Of a DNA stretch of 17,539 nt, positions 7,037-14,491 are shown one piece after another. A program made the translations under genes and the position numbers. Source of the stretch: an uncultured Collinsella sp. (GTDB lineage: Bacteria; Actinomycetota; Coriobacteriia; Coriobacteriales; Coriobacteriaceae); the NCBI GenBank assembly GCA_934617135.1, contig CAKTUC010000026.1, positions 1-17,539 of the forward strand, written 5' to 3'. Under the pieces are notes generated by a model. It was given only the letters and a program-made list of their open reading frames with translations, was not told where the DNA came from and searched no databases. Within the stretch, counting starts at the first letter, position 1; the number at the start of each line of letters is the position of its first letter.

Positions 7037-9279
7037 TTGTCGTCGTCCTTTGCGGAAGTCTCGTCGTCGGCAGCGACCTCGGCCTCGGCGGCATCCGCCG
7101 CAGAAGCGTCGTCCTCGGCAGGCGCGGCGGCCACGCCCTCGTCAGCCTCGCCGCGCAGGCGAGCCAGCAGATAGCGCGACAGGCTGTTGCCCTCGGCACG
7201 ACGCTCGGCGCGGGCGCGATCGCGCACGGCCTGCTCCAGCTCGTGCGCCAGCGAATCCAGGCGCTGCTGCATCTCCGCGCGAGCGGCTTCGACCTCGCGC
7301 TCGCAAGCGGCGCGGGCGGCGGCAACTTCCTGCTCAATGCGCTCCCCGGCCTCGAGCTCGGCGGCGGCAATACGCGCGTCGGCATCGGCGCGGGCCTCCT
7401 CGGCAGCGCGCGTGGCGGCATCGCGCTCGGCGACAGCGACGGCAACCTTCTCGTTGGCATCCACCGCAGCCTGCTCAACAGCAGAATCGGCTGCGGCGCG
7501 GGCAGCGTCGATCGCGGCATCGGCGGCCTGCTGAGCGGCAGAGACCTTCGCCTCGGCCGCGGCAACGGTGTCGGCGAGCTTCTGGTCCGCAGCGGCAGCG
7601 GCGGCGTCAGCCGCCTCCTGCGCGGCACGGGCATCGCGCTCGGCCGTCAGCTGCACTTCCTCAATCTGCAGCTTGGCGGCATCCAACTTGGCATGCAGTG
7701 CAGCCGACTCCTTGGCAGCCATCTCGCGCACGCCGGCAAGCTCGGCCGCGGCGGCATCCTTGGCAGCCTGTAATTCAGCAGCATCGGCAGCCGTCTTGGC
7801 AGCCAGGGCCGCGGCAGACTCGCTCTTAACCTGCGCGACCTGCGCGGCAGCAGCCTGCTCGGCGGCGGTAACCTTGGCTTCCGCGTCCGCACGGGCGGCC
7901 GCGACCTCGGCATCGGCTTCAGCACGCATCTGCGCCAGCTGGGCCGCCGCGGTCTCACGCGCCGCAGCAGCGTCGGCCTCCGCAGCCTTCTTGCCGGCCT
8001 CGACATCCTCCAGCGAACCCTGCAGTTCCTCGACATCGGCCTCGGCCATCTGCGCACGCTGCGTCAACGCCAGCTCGCGCGTCTTGGCCTCGTCCAGCTC
8101 GTCGGCCAGGTCATCGCGCTCGTCGGTCAGCGCGTGCGCCTGCACCTTCCAGGACTTGACCTGGCCCTGCAGTTCCTCAATCTGCTCACGCGCCTCGGCC
8201 AGCGCCTGCTCAGCATCGAGCTGGGCCTGCGTGACTTCCTCCACAAACACGCGGCGGACCTCGACATCGGGCAGATCGGGGCTATCGACCTGCTCCTCCT
8301 TAATCTCTTTAATAAACTTAGGCGCCACCGGCGCGTGTTGCACACTCTCGAGCTCCTGCAGGTTGCGCTCGTCGTCGGTCAGGCTCTTAAAGACGGCGTA
8401 GTTGTTGATGAGGTTGGTGTACATCTGCACCATGTACTCGTCATCGAACGCCAGCGACTGCTGCTGCACGTCGATGTTGTAGCCCACCTTGTCGTAGCGC
8501 TCCATAAACTGCCACAGCTGGTAGCACTTGCGGTAGTTGGGGTCCTTCATGATGAGGTTGGTGCGCTGGATGGGGCTGCGGACCGCGCTGCAGCCGTTCA
8601 TGATCTGGCAGAACGACGCGCCGCGCAACGCCATGACCAGGCGGCGCACGCGGTCGATACGCATAAAGACGTCCATGTTGTCGGCGTCGTTCTCGGCAAA
8701 GCTCTGACGGTTTTTGACCGTCATCTCGACGTTGTACTCGATCTCCTCGTACGCGTCATCGATCTTGCTGTGCATCTTAAAGCGGTTGCGGACCTCGTTG
8801 CCCGTCGACCAAAAGATCACGTCGGTGCGCTTGTCCACAAACGTCAGCAGGCGCTGAATCAGGTGGTAGATAAAGCGGTTCTCGTACAGGTCGTACGTCT
8901 CGACGGTGTTGACGTTGAGGATGCGCGTGGGATGGACGCCGCCATCGTCGCTCGGCGCCAAAAACTGCGTGTTCTGGCTGAGGTGACGGACGCTGTCGGC
9001 GCTGATCTTTTTGGCGAGCGAGACCGGCACCACCTCTTCCTCGGTGGTGATGAAGCGGCGCGGCTTTTCGATAATGGTGTTGATGGCGTCGAGCGAGTCC
9101 TCGATCATGCTGATCCATTCCTCGTCCACCACCTTGACGAGCTCCTCGCGCTGCTGCTCGATCGTGGTGCCCGAGGCCTGCGCCATCTCAAAGAGATAGC
9201 GGAAGTAGCGGCTGTCCTCCTGGATGGGCTCCATCTGCTCGGAGAAGCTGGTATAGAGGTCCTGAATGGTCTCGGACAT
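7033..9279 (-). CDS. DUF2357-like (McrC N-domain-like) protein with long Ala-rich coiled coil
   Basis: This 748-aa soluble protein has two halves. Residues 1-330 form a globular domain whose best landmark is NTVETYDLYENRF at about 124-136. This resembles the ENRF motif of DUF2357, the domain that precedes a PD-(D/E)XK nuclease in McrC-like partners of McrB ATPases. Residues ~348-697 are an almost unbroken heptad-rich coiled coil made mainly of Ala, Glu, Ala-Asp and Arg. An acidic Ala-rich tail ends the protein. No nuclease-like motif is visible after the DUF2357-like part. The ATG at 9279-9277 is preceded by GGAG. The gene follows the McrB-like ATPase by 90 bases and overlaps the downstream signal peptidase by 4. 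I infer a structural or adaptor partner of the ATPase. The domain assignment rests on motif recognition only. Confidence 0.68.
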   Translation of the reverse strand: MSETIQDLYTSFSEQMEPIQEDSRYFRYLFEMAQASGTTIEQQREELVKVVDEEWISMIEDSLDAINTIIEKPRRFITTEEEVVPVSLAKKISADSVRHLSQNTQFLAPSDDGGVHPTRILNVNTVETYDLYENRFIYHLIQRLLTFVDKRTDVIFWSTGNEVRNRFKMHSKIDDAYEEIEYNVEMTVKNRQSFAENDADNMDVFMRIDRVRRLVMALRGASFCQIMNGCSAVRSPIQRTNLIMKDPNYRKCYQLWQFMERYDKVGYNIDVQQQSLAFDDEYMVQMYTNLINNYAVFKSLTDDERNLQELESVQHAPVAPKFIKEIKEEQVDSPDLPDVEVRRVFVEEVTQAQLDAEQALAEAREQIEELQGQVKSWKVQAHALTDERDDLADELDEAKTRELALTQRAQMAEADVEELQGSLEDVEAGKKAAEADAAAARETAAAQLAQMRAEADAEVAAARADAEAKVTAAEQAAAAQVAQVKSESAAALAAKTAADAAELQAAKDAAAAELAGVREMAAKESAALHAKLDAAKLQIEEVQLTAERDARAAQEAADAAAAAADQKLADTVAAAEAKVSAAQQAADAAIDAARAAADSAVEQAAVDANEKVAVAVAERDAATRAAEEARADADARIAAAELEAGERIEQEVAAARAACEREVEAARAEMQQRLDSLAHELEQAVRDRARAERRAEGNSLSRYLLARLRGEADEGVAAAPAEDDASAADAAEAEVAADDETSAKDDDK

Positions 9280-9319
9280 GGGTTACTCCATAGGTTGGAT
9301 CGATCGGGGGAAGGCGCGC

Positions 9320-9348
9320 GGGACAAGGACTACTGGTCGCCTTATCCC
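9320..9348 (-). other. Intercistronic hairpin between ATPase and DUF2357 genes
   Basis: GGGATAAGG and CCTTGTCCC on the minus strand form a 9-bp stem (one G-U pair) around an 11-nt loop in the only 90-base gap of the ATPase/DUF2357/peptidase part of the cluster. There is no T-run, so RNA processing or stability control is more likely than termination. Confidence 0.4.
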
Positions 9349-9369
9349 ACGCCCCGCGCTCGCACGCGC

Positions 9370-11064
9370 TTAGTAGAAGTTCTGGATCCGCTGCAGGTAC
9401 ATGACGGAATCGGGCAGGCCGCCCTCGCCAAAGGTCTTCTCGATGTACTCGATCAGGCCCTTCATCTCGTCGCGCACAAAGCTCACGTTCATGGACTCAA
9501 ACTTCTTGAGCACCTTGCGGGCGATGATGTAGTCCATGCCGCCCAGCTCGGTGCCACCGCACGCCACGTACACGGGGATAAAGTCGTACATCTGCTTGAT
9601 GATACGGTTGCCAAACGCCAGCTTAAAGCGGGTCTGCAGGTACTGGTCAAGCTTGTGCATCTTCTGCAGCAGCTCGTCGTCGATCACGTACTCGACCTTG
9701 GCCTTCTGGAACAGGTACTGCAGGTGGTCGGCGGTCACGTGTACGCGCTCGTGCGGCTCGCACTCAAACGCGTCGGCGCGCTCGTTGAGCTCGATGGGGA
9801 TCGCGCGGTCGTACACCTTGTCCGTGATGGTAAAGGTGGAGTCGTCGTTGTTGGCGGTGCCGATAAACCACAGGCTGTCGGGGATGGTGAGCTTGCCGTC
9901 GTGGAGCGCCTTGGGGTCGGCGGCCCACTGGGTGGGCACCAGGTCGAGCACCCACTCGTCGTGGCTGGGCATCTCGAGCACTGACAGGATCTCGGCAAAG
10001 TAATACTCCACGCGGGCGAGGTTCATCTCGTCGAGCACGATCATGGACGGGTCCTGGCGCAGACCCGCCTCGTACACGGCGCGGAGGAACTCGGTTTCGT
10101 TGAAGCGCTTGGAGAACTCGTTAAAGTAGCCGAGCACCTCGGTGCGGTCGCGGAAGCTCGGCTGCACCGACACGATGGTCGCGGGGTTGTCCAGGTAGCG
10201 GCTAAAGCTGTAGGGCAGCGAGGTCTTACCGGTACCCGAGATGCCCTCCAGGATCAGCAGCTTGGAGGCGGCCATGCCGGCCACAAAACGGCGGATGATC
10301 TCGGGCGTGTAGTAGAGCTTCATCTGGCTGCACGCAAACGCGCGGAAGCTGTCGACAAAGTCCTCCAGCGAGATGGCGTCGTCGTAGACCGGAGACTCCC
10401 AGTCGCGGTACTTGAGGTCCACGAGCGACAGCTTGGGGAAGCGGTTGGCCTGGGCGATCTCTTTTTCCTCGGCAAGGGTCTTGGCCTCGACGGTGGCCTT
10501 GGCCATGGCGGCCGCGGCATCCTTGACGCCCTCGCCGTCGAGCGCGAGCGACGCGTTGCCCGACATGACGGCCGTGGCGCCCTCGCCCGCGGCAGCACCG
10601 GCACCCGCAGCGGCACCCACGACGTTGCCCACCGTGGGCAGGTGGTCGTCGGCCAGGGCCGAGGCGCCCACGTACGGAATCTGCTTGGTGCCGCCCATGG
10701 CGTTGACCTTGAGCGCGAGCAGCTTGTTCTTCTCGTCCATGAGGTCGAGCACCTGCTTGTTGAGGCGGCCGATCTCGCGGTAGAGCGCCTTGTTGGACGT
10801 GTCGTCTCGATGTAGGCGGCGGTTGATGCGATAGCGGTGCACCAGGATGGCCACGATCAGCACGGGAACCGCGATGAGCATGGCAAACAGAATGACCGCG
10901 CCAATCTTGCCCACCAGGTCAAACGTGGTGAAGTAGGTCATAAAGATGTTAAAGTACTCAACCCAGCCAAACACCAGCAGGTTAAGGATGGAGCTCACGA
11001 CGGCAACGACGTTGTAGACGACCTTTGCCAGCAGCTCCCAGGCAAATCCCAGAAACTCACTCAC
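9370..11064 (-). CDS. Membrane-anchored McrB-like AAA+ ATPase
   Basis: This is a 564-aa AAA+ NTPase of the McrB type. Two hydrophobic segments (about 13-45 and 52-76) anchor the N-terminus, followed by a short coiled coil (~90-118) and an Ala/Gly-rich linker (~133-205). The motor domain starts near 230. Walker A is GISGTGKT at 274-281. Walker B is MIVLDEMN at 341-348, followed by LARVEYYFAEILSVLE, the form seen in McrB relatives paired with DUF2357 proteins. Sensor 1 is GTANND at 402-407, with DR at 419-420 as a possible arginine finger. Translation starts at GTG 11064-11062, overlapping the end of the upstream peptidase gene by 8 bases, with AGGAGGG at 11079-11073. The membrane anchor is unusual for McrB, which is normally cytosolic and DNA-directed. 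The bound nucleotide (GTP or ATP) and target are unknown. Confidence 0.82.
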   Translation of the reverse strand: MSEFLGFAWELLAKVVYNVVAVVSSILNLLVFGWVEYFNIFMTYFTTFDLVGKIGAVILFAMLIAVPVLIVAILVHRYRINRRLHRDDTSNKALYREIGRLNKQVLDLMDEKNKLLALKVNAMGGTKQIPYVGASALADDHLPTVGNVVGAAAGAGAAAGEGATAVMSGNASLALDGEGVKDAAAAMAKATVEAKTLAEEKEIAQANRFPKLSLVDLKYRDWESPVYDDAISLEDFVDSFRAFACSQMKLYYTPEIIRRFVAGMAASKLLILEGISGTGKTSLPYSFSRYLDNPATIVSVQPSFRDRTEVLGYFNEFSKRFNETEFLRAVYEAGLRQDPSMIVLDEMNLARVEYYFAEILSVLEMPSHDEWVLDLVPTQWAADPKALHDGKLTIPDSLWFIGTANNDDSTFTITDKVYDRAIPIELNERADAFECEPHERVHVTADHLQYLFQKAKVEYVIDDELLQKMHKLDQYLQTRFKLAFGNRIIKQMYDFIPVYVACGGTELGGMDYIIARKVLKKFESMNVSFVRDEMKGLIEYIEKTFGEGGLPDSVMYLQRIQNFY

Positions 11065-11806
11065 CGTCGGTGCCCTCCTGCTTGCTTGCGTTCATCGCCG
11101 CCTCGGCCTCGGCCTTCAAACGGCGGGCTTCCTCGAGCTTGGCCTCGGCCTGGGCGAGCTGCTCGGCAGCGTTATCGGCCGTGACGGTGGCAGCGGTGCC
11201 CTTGCCCTCGGCGTCCACGATGGCAGCCGCGGCGGCCAGGCGGTCCTCCTCGGCCATAGCGCGCTTAAGGTTCATGCCCACCACGATGAGGTGATACACC
11301 TGGTAGATAAAGAACAGCAGCATGGGCAGGACGATCACAATGAGGAAGCCCATGGAGCTGGACAGGAAGTCCATGACCTTGCCCATCTGCGGCAGCGCAA
11401 ACAGGTACTTGCCCACAATGTCGCCGTCGCTAATGATGTGCGTATCGGCCACGTCGTTGTTGTCGCCCTTGGTGGTAAAGCTGCGCATACCGTTGACCTC
11501 GTCGATCGCGGCGATGCGGTGCGTGTTGAGCGCGTACTCGTTGTCGATGATGGTGTGGAACGTCACGATGTCGCCCACCTCGAGCTTAGAGGTGTCGCAC
11601 TTTTGGATGACGATGAGGTCGCCCTTGTTAAACGTGGGCGACATGGAGTCGGACTGCACGGCAAGCGGGGTGAAGCCGGCAATGTCGGACACGCTGCCGT
11701 CCTCGCGCGTGGCGAGCGTGGTAAACGCATACAGGGCCGCCACCAGGATGATGATCCACATGACGACGCTCAGTGCGATGGATGCGACTTTTTTAACAGA
11801 TTGCAT
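11057..11806 (-). CDS. SipW-type signal peptidase I (first copy in cluster)
   Basis: This is a SipW/Sec11-type membrane signal peptidase of 249 aa. S54 (SDSMSP) is the nucleophile, H96 (NTHRI) the general base and D115 or D118 (TKGDNNDVAD) the acidic partner. A first membrane helix spans about 8-30 and a second about 152-177. The C-terminal ~65 residues form a charged Ala/Glu coiled coil, unusual for a signal peptidase and reminiscent of the coiled coil in the DUF2357-like protein, so the two may touch. The ATG at 11806-11804 follows AAGGGA. It sits between the last secreted-protein gene (60-base gap) and the AAA+ ATPase gene (8-base overlap). SipW peptidases mature TasA-type fibre proteins, and the four genes just upstream encode such substrates. 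Confidence 0.88.
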   Translation of the reverse strand: MQSVKKVASIALSVVMWIIILVAALYAFTTLATREDGSVSDIAGFTPLAVQSDSMSPTFNKGDLIVIQKCDTSKLEVGDIVTFHTIIDNEYALNTHRIAAIDEVNGMRSFTTKGDNNDVADTHIISDGDIVGKYLFALPQMGKVMDFLSSSMGFLIVIVLPMLLFFIYQVYHLIVVGMNLKRAMAEEDRLAAAAAIVDAEGKGTAATVTADNAAEQLAQAEAKLEEARRLKAEAEAAMNASKQEGTDGE

Positions 11807-11841
11807 GATGTCCCTTACTACCGTGTCTGACTAGGTCGTGT

Positions 11842-11857
11842 GCGGCCGGGCGGCCGC
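11842..11857 (-). other. GC hairpin between secreted-protein and peptidase genes
   Basis: GCGGCC-GCCC-GGCCGC forms a compact 6-bp all-GC hairpin in the 60-base gap before the signal peptidase gene. With no T-run, it may cause pausing, processing or partial polarity between abundant secreted subunits and enzyme genes. That role is inferred. Confidence 0.35.
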
Positions 11858-11866
11858 CGTGCGTAT

Positions 11867-12670
11867 CTACTGTTCCTCGATGCCCTCAAAGCGCATCGAA
11901 ACCGAATAGTTAGCTCCTTTTAGCATATTAGTGCAATTTGGGTCCGTTCCCTCGAGCCATATGCGAACGGTTACCGGCTTGTCCGTATCCTTTATCAGAT
12001 CGAACATGTCGCTCGCCGCGGTGGCCTCACCCGAGCCGAGCCCGAAGACCGTCGCCGAACCAGATGAGCCGCCGCCCCCGTTGGGGTTGTAGACCCAGGT
12101 TTGGCCGTCGGCGGTAAAGCTCATGCGCATGGCGCTGGCCATGCCCTCGGTGTCGGAGCTAAACCGCGTGCCGGAGGCGCCGTTGTCGCCGTCCTGCCCG
12201 GTCAGGCGCACGCGCAGGTCCGTGCTGCTCATAAAGTGCAGCGTAAACTCCAGGTAGGCGCCGGTGGCGGGGTCGGCGGTGGAGCCGTCTTCGAAGGTGA
12301 AGGTCTGGTAGTCGCTCGTGGTGACGGGCTTGAGCTTGGACGCGTCGATGTCCACGCCCTTTTCGCTGGCGATGCGCGCCGAGATCTGGTCGAAGCCCAG
12401 ACTGTGGACGTACTCTTCGAACGTGGCATGCTCGTCCAGGTCGAAGCGCAGCGAGCCGTCGGCGTTGGCGTCGATCATGAGCATGCGGGTCTTGGCGCTA
12501 TCGGCGATGGAGAACCAGGCGAAGGTCGCCATGGCTATCGCCACCAGGGCAAACAGGACCAGGACCAAGGTGGTAGCGAGCTTGCGGCGCAGGTCGGTGT
12601 CGGCGGGGGCGGCGGCGTTGGGCTTGCCGGTGGCGGGCGTGCAGTTAGCGGCGGGTTGCTTACGCGTCAT
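11867..12670 (-). CDS. SipW-type secreted protein D (TasA/CalY-like family)
   Basis: This 267-aa secreted protein has an N-terminal cytoplasmic stretch of ~30 residues, a hydrophobic segment at about 31-50 and the SipW-type cleavage region ATFAWFS at 48-54. By analogy to TasA, cleavage probably falls near A51. The mature part holds LKPVTTSD, matching L-x-P-[VI]-[ST]-T in its three paralogs, and a Gly/Ser-rich loop (GGGGSSGS). It ends with the family motif IWLEGTDPNC at 237-246 and a final beta-like strand. It has only one cysteine after the signal segment, unlike the others. The ATG at 12670-12668 lies two bases after the stop of the preceding paralog, so translation is probably coupled. It is the last of the four secreted-protein genes. 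The fibre-subunit role is inferred from family and context. Confidence 0.78.
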   Translation of the reverse strand: MTRKQPAANCTPATGKPNAAAPADTDLRRKLATTLVLVLFALVAIAMATFAWFSIADSAKTRMLMIDANADGSLRFDLDEHATFEEYVHSLGFDQISARIASEKGVDIDASKLKPVTTSDYQTFTFEDGSTADPATGAYLEFTLHFMSSTDLRVRLTGQDGDNGASGTRFSSDTEGMASAMRMSFTADGQTWVYNPNGGGGSSGSATVFGLGSGEATAASDMFDLIKDTDKPVTVRIWLEGTDPNCTNMLKGANYSVSMRFEGIEEQ

Positions 12671-12672
12671 GG

Positions 12673-13629
12673 CTACTCACCGTCCAAGGTCGCAAAGAGG
12701 GCCAGGTGCAGGGTACCCGGGTCCTGGTGCAGGTAGTCGGCGCTATCGGGGTCGGTACCCTCGATGTAGTAATAGATGTCCAGGCGATAGGCCTGGCCCA
12801 GAGCCAGCGTGGCGAGCGCGTTTTGCGGGCGTGTGGCCGTCTCGCTGGTGTCCAGGGTAAAGGCTGCCGGGTCCTGTTTCACGTCTGCGCCGCAGGCGAG
12901 CTGGCCGTTTTGCCAGCCCAGCAGCATGCCGTCGGTGTAGCCGGCAAGGCCAGCCGGGGCGGTCGTGGGATGCTCGCCGCGATGGCCGCTGTCGGAGCTG
13001 TCGAGCTCAAAGATGTTGGTGGCGAGCACCTGGCCGCCGCTCGAGATCTTGATGCCCACGCGGGCCGCGCGCAGCAGCTCGGCGTCGGCGCCCTGCGGGA
13101 CCAGCGACTCGGCCAGATACAGGTTGACCTTGCCCGCTACTTTGCTGGCGCCCGTTCCGGTAATGGTGGGGCGCAGGTCAATCCAGCCGTGATAGAACGC
13201 GGAACCGTTGTCTTTTGCCTGCTCGAACACCGTGGCATCGCCGGCTGAGTTGTTTTGTGCGCAGGCAGCAAAGCCGTTGAGGTCAAAGGTCGAGACCGGG
13301 TAGAGCGTCACGGCGCCGCTCGCGGTGGAGGCCAGAGATGCATCGCCTTGTTGTGACCAGCTGCCGCGATCGGCATCGCCCAGCTCCAGCACCAGCTTGG
13401 ACGTGTCGCTGTGCACGCTCACCGAGTTGGTGTTGACCTTCATGTTGTTGGTAAACCAGGCGTAGGTCGCGGCGCCCAACGTGGCGGCGAGTGCCACCAT
13501 GACGAGCGCGATGTAGGCACGCGCGCGGTGGGCGTGGCGGCGGGCGGCTACGCCGGAGAGGGCCGCGGGGATCGTGCTCTCGGTGTCGGTCTTGAGGTTA
13601 TCTGCTGGCATGTGCTTCTTGTCTTCCAT
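12673..13629 (-). CDS. SipW-type secreted protein C (TasA/CalY-like family)
   Basis: This secreted protein has 318 residues. Residues 1-38 are polar and basic, a hydrophobic helix covers about 39-55, and the SipW-type site ATYAWFT follows at 54-60 (predicted cleavage near A57). The next residues, VNTNSVSVHSD, look like the start of the TasA/CalY beta domain. LYPVSTFD occurs in the first third. Near the end YYIEGTDPDS (287-296) is the family motif, but both cysteine positions are replaced (T and S). I chose the ATG at 13629-13627, which follows GGGGGCGAAG and lies 14 bases after the upstream stop. A start at 13875 would overlap most of the C-terminal part of the preceding gene. The product is inferred to be an exported subunit of a surface structure processed by the peptidases of this cluster. 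Confidence 0.78.
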   Translation of the reverse strand: MEDKKHMPADNLKTDTESTIPAALSGVAARRHAHRARAYIALVMVALAATLGAATYAWFTNNMKVNTNSVSVHSDTSKLVLELGDADRGSWSQQGDASLASTASGAVTLYPVSTFDLNGFAACAQNNSAGDATVFEQAKDNGSAFYHGWIDLRPTITGTGASKVAGKVNLYLAESLVPQGADAELLRAARVGIKISSGGQVLATNIFELDSSDSGHRGEHPTTAPAGLAGYTDGMLLGWQNGQLACGADVKQDPAAFTLDTSETATRPQNALATLALGQAYRLDIYYYIEGTDPDSADYLHQDPGTLHLALFATLDGE

Positions 13630-13643
13630 GTCGCTTCGCCCCC

Positions 13644-14480
13644 TTACGCCTTGGCCGCGGCAAAGGCAAGCTGCAGCACCACATCGCGAGCCTGAGCCTC
13701 GTCGATGCAATTGGCGTCGCAGCCTTCCATGTACACAACGTAGCGAACGCTTGCCACCTCGTTGGCGGCCAGCGTGCAGATGGGCGTGGCACCCGCGCGC
13801 GCCGTGGGCGTGTCGCCGGTGCCGTCCATGCTGTAGGCGCTTATGGCGCGCGCAGGGTCGGCGGTGTAGGTCCAACCTGAGGCGCCTGCTGCCGCAACCA
13901 CGCCATCTTGCGCGGTAGTGCGCCTGCTGGTGGCACCCGCGGTGCTGCCCAGGTCGTCGCAGGTAAAGATATGCGTTTGCGTACCCGACTGGGTCGTGAT
14001 GACCAGACCCAGTCGCAGCGCGGCCAGCAGCTGCGGGTCGCTCGTCACGCTCATCTGCCCCTGATACAGGTACACGTTGAGAGCGCTATCGCTACCCTTA
14101 AGGTACAGCGTGCCAGTGAGGGCATAGTCGTCCAGCTGCGCGGTGCAGTCGGCGTAGTCGGTCGTAATGCCCGCGGCATTTTGGAAGGTGCCGCGCCAAA
14201 AACGGGAAAGATCGGCCGTCGAGATGGGATAGAGCGTCTTGTCGGCGGCGGCAAGCGTTGCCGTTGTGTCCCATGGTCCGTTGGCCGAAAGTCCAATCTG
14301 CAGGTCGGAGCCCTCGTCGCTTACCGTGTGCGCCACGGGCGTCACATTAGTGTAGCGCGAGTTGCTAAACCACGCGTAGGTGGCGGCGCTCAAGGCGGCC
14401 ACCAGCACGAGCATCCATGCGGCCGCGGCAACCATGCGACGGCGCGAGCTCAGGATGTCTTTGATGTTCGATGTACTCAT
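13644..14480 (-). CDS. SipW-type secreted protein B (TasA/CalY-like family)
   Basis: This secreted protein has 278 residues. A short basic N-terminus (SSRRR at 11-15) precedes a hydrophobic helix (~17-33) and the SipW-type site ATYAWFS at 33-39, with likely cleavage near A36. The mature part has LYPISTAD in the first third, then predicted beta-rich sequence, and ends with the family motif VYMEGCDANC (249-258), which carries both cysteines. Further cysteines (DCTA, FTCDD, PICT) could form disulfides outside the cell. The ATG at 14480-14478 follows a G-rich site (TAGGGGGCC) and lies 11 bases after the stop of the previous paralog. The upstream ATG at 14585 would overlap that gene by about 90 bases and is unlikely. 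Confidence 0.78.
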   Translation of the reverse strand: MSTSNIKDILSSRRRMVAAAAWMLVLVAALSAATYAWFSNSRYTNVTPVAHTVSDEGSDLQIGLSANGPWDTTATLAAADKTLYPISTADLSRFWRGTFQNAAGITTDYADCTAQLDDYALTGTLYLKGSDSALNVYLYQGQMSVTSDPQLLAALRLGLVITTQSGTQTHIFTCDDLGSTAGATSRRTTAQDGVVAAAGASGWTYTADPARAISAYSMDGTGDTPTARAGATPICTLAANEVASVRYVVYMEGCDANCIDEAQARDVVLQLAFAAAKA

Positions 14481-14491
14481 GCCCCGGCCCC

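Noticed and set aside
8134..9984. Plus-strand open frame of 616 codons antisense to the DUF2357-like and ATPase genes
   Set aside because: It runs through the middle of two well-supported genes, has no family resemblance, and arises because the GC-rich, Ala-rich coding strand leaves few stops in the opposite frame.
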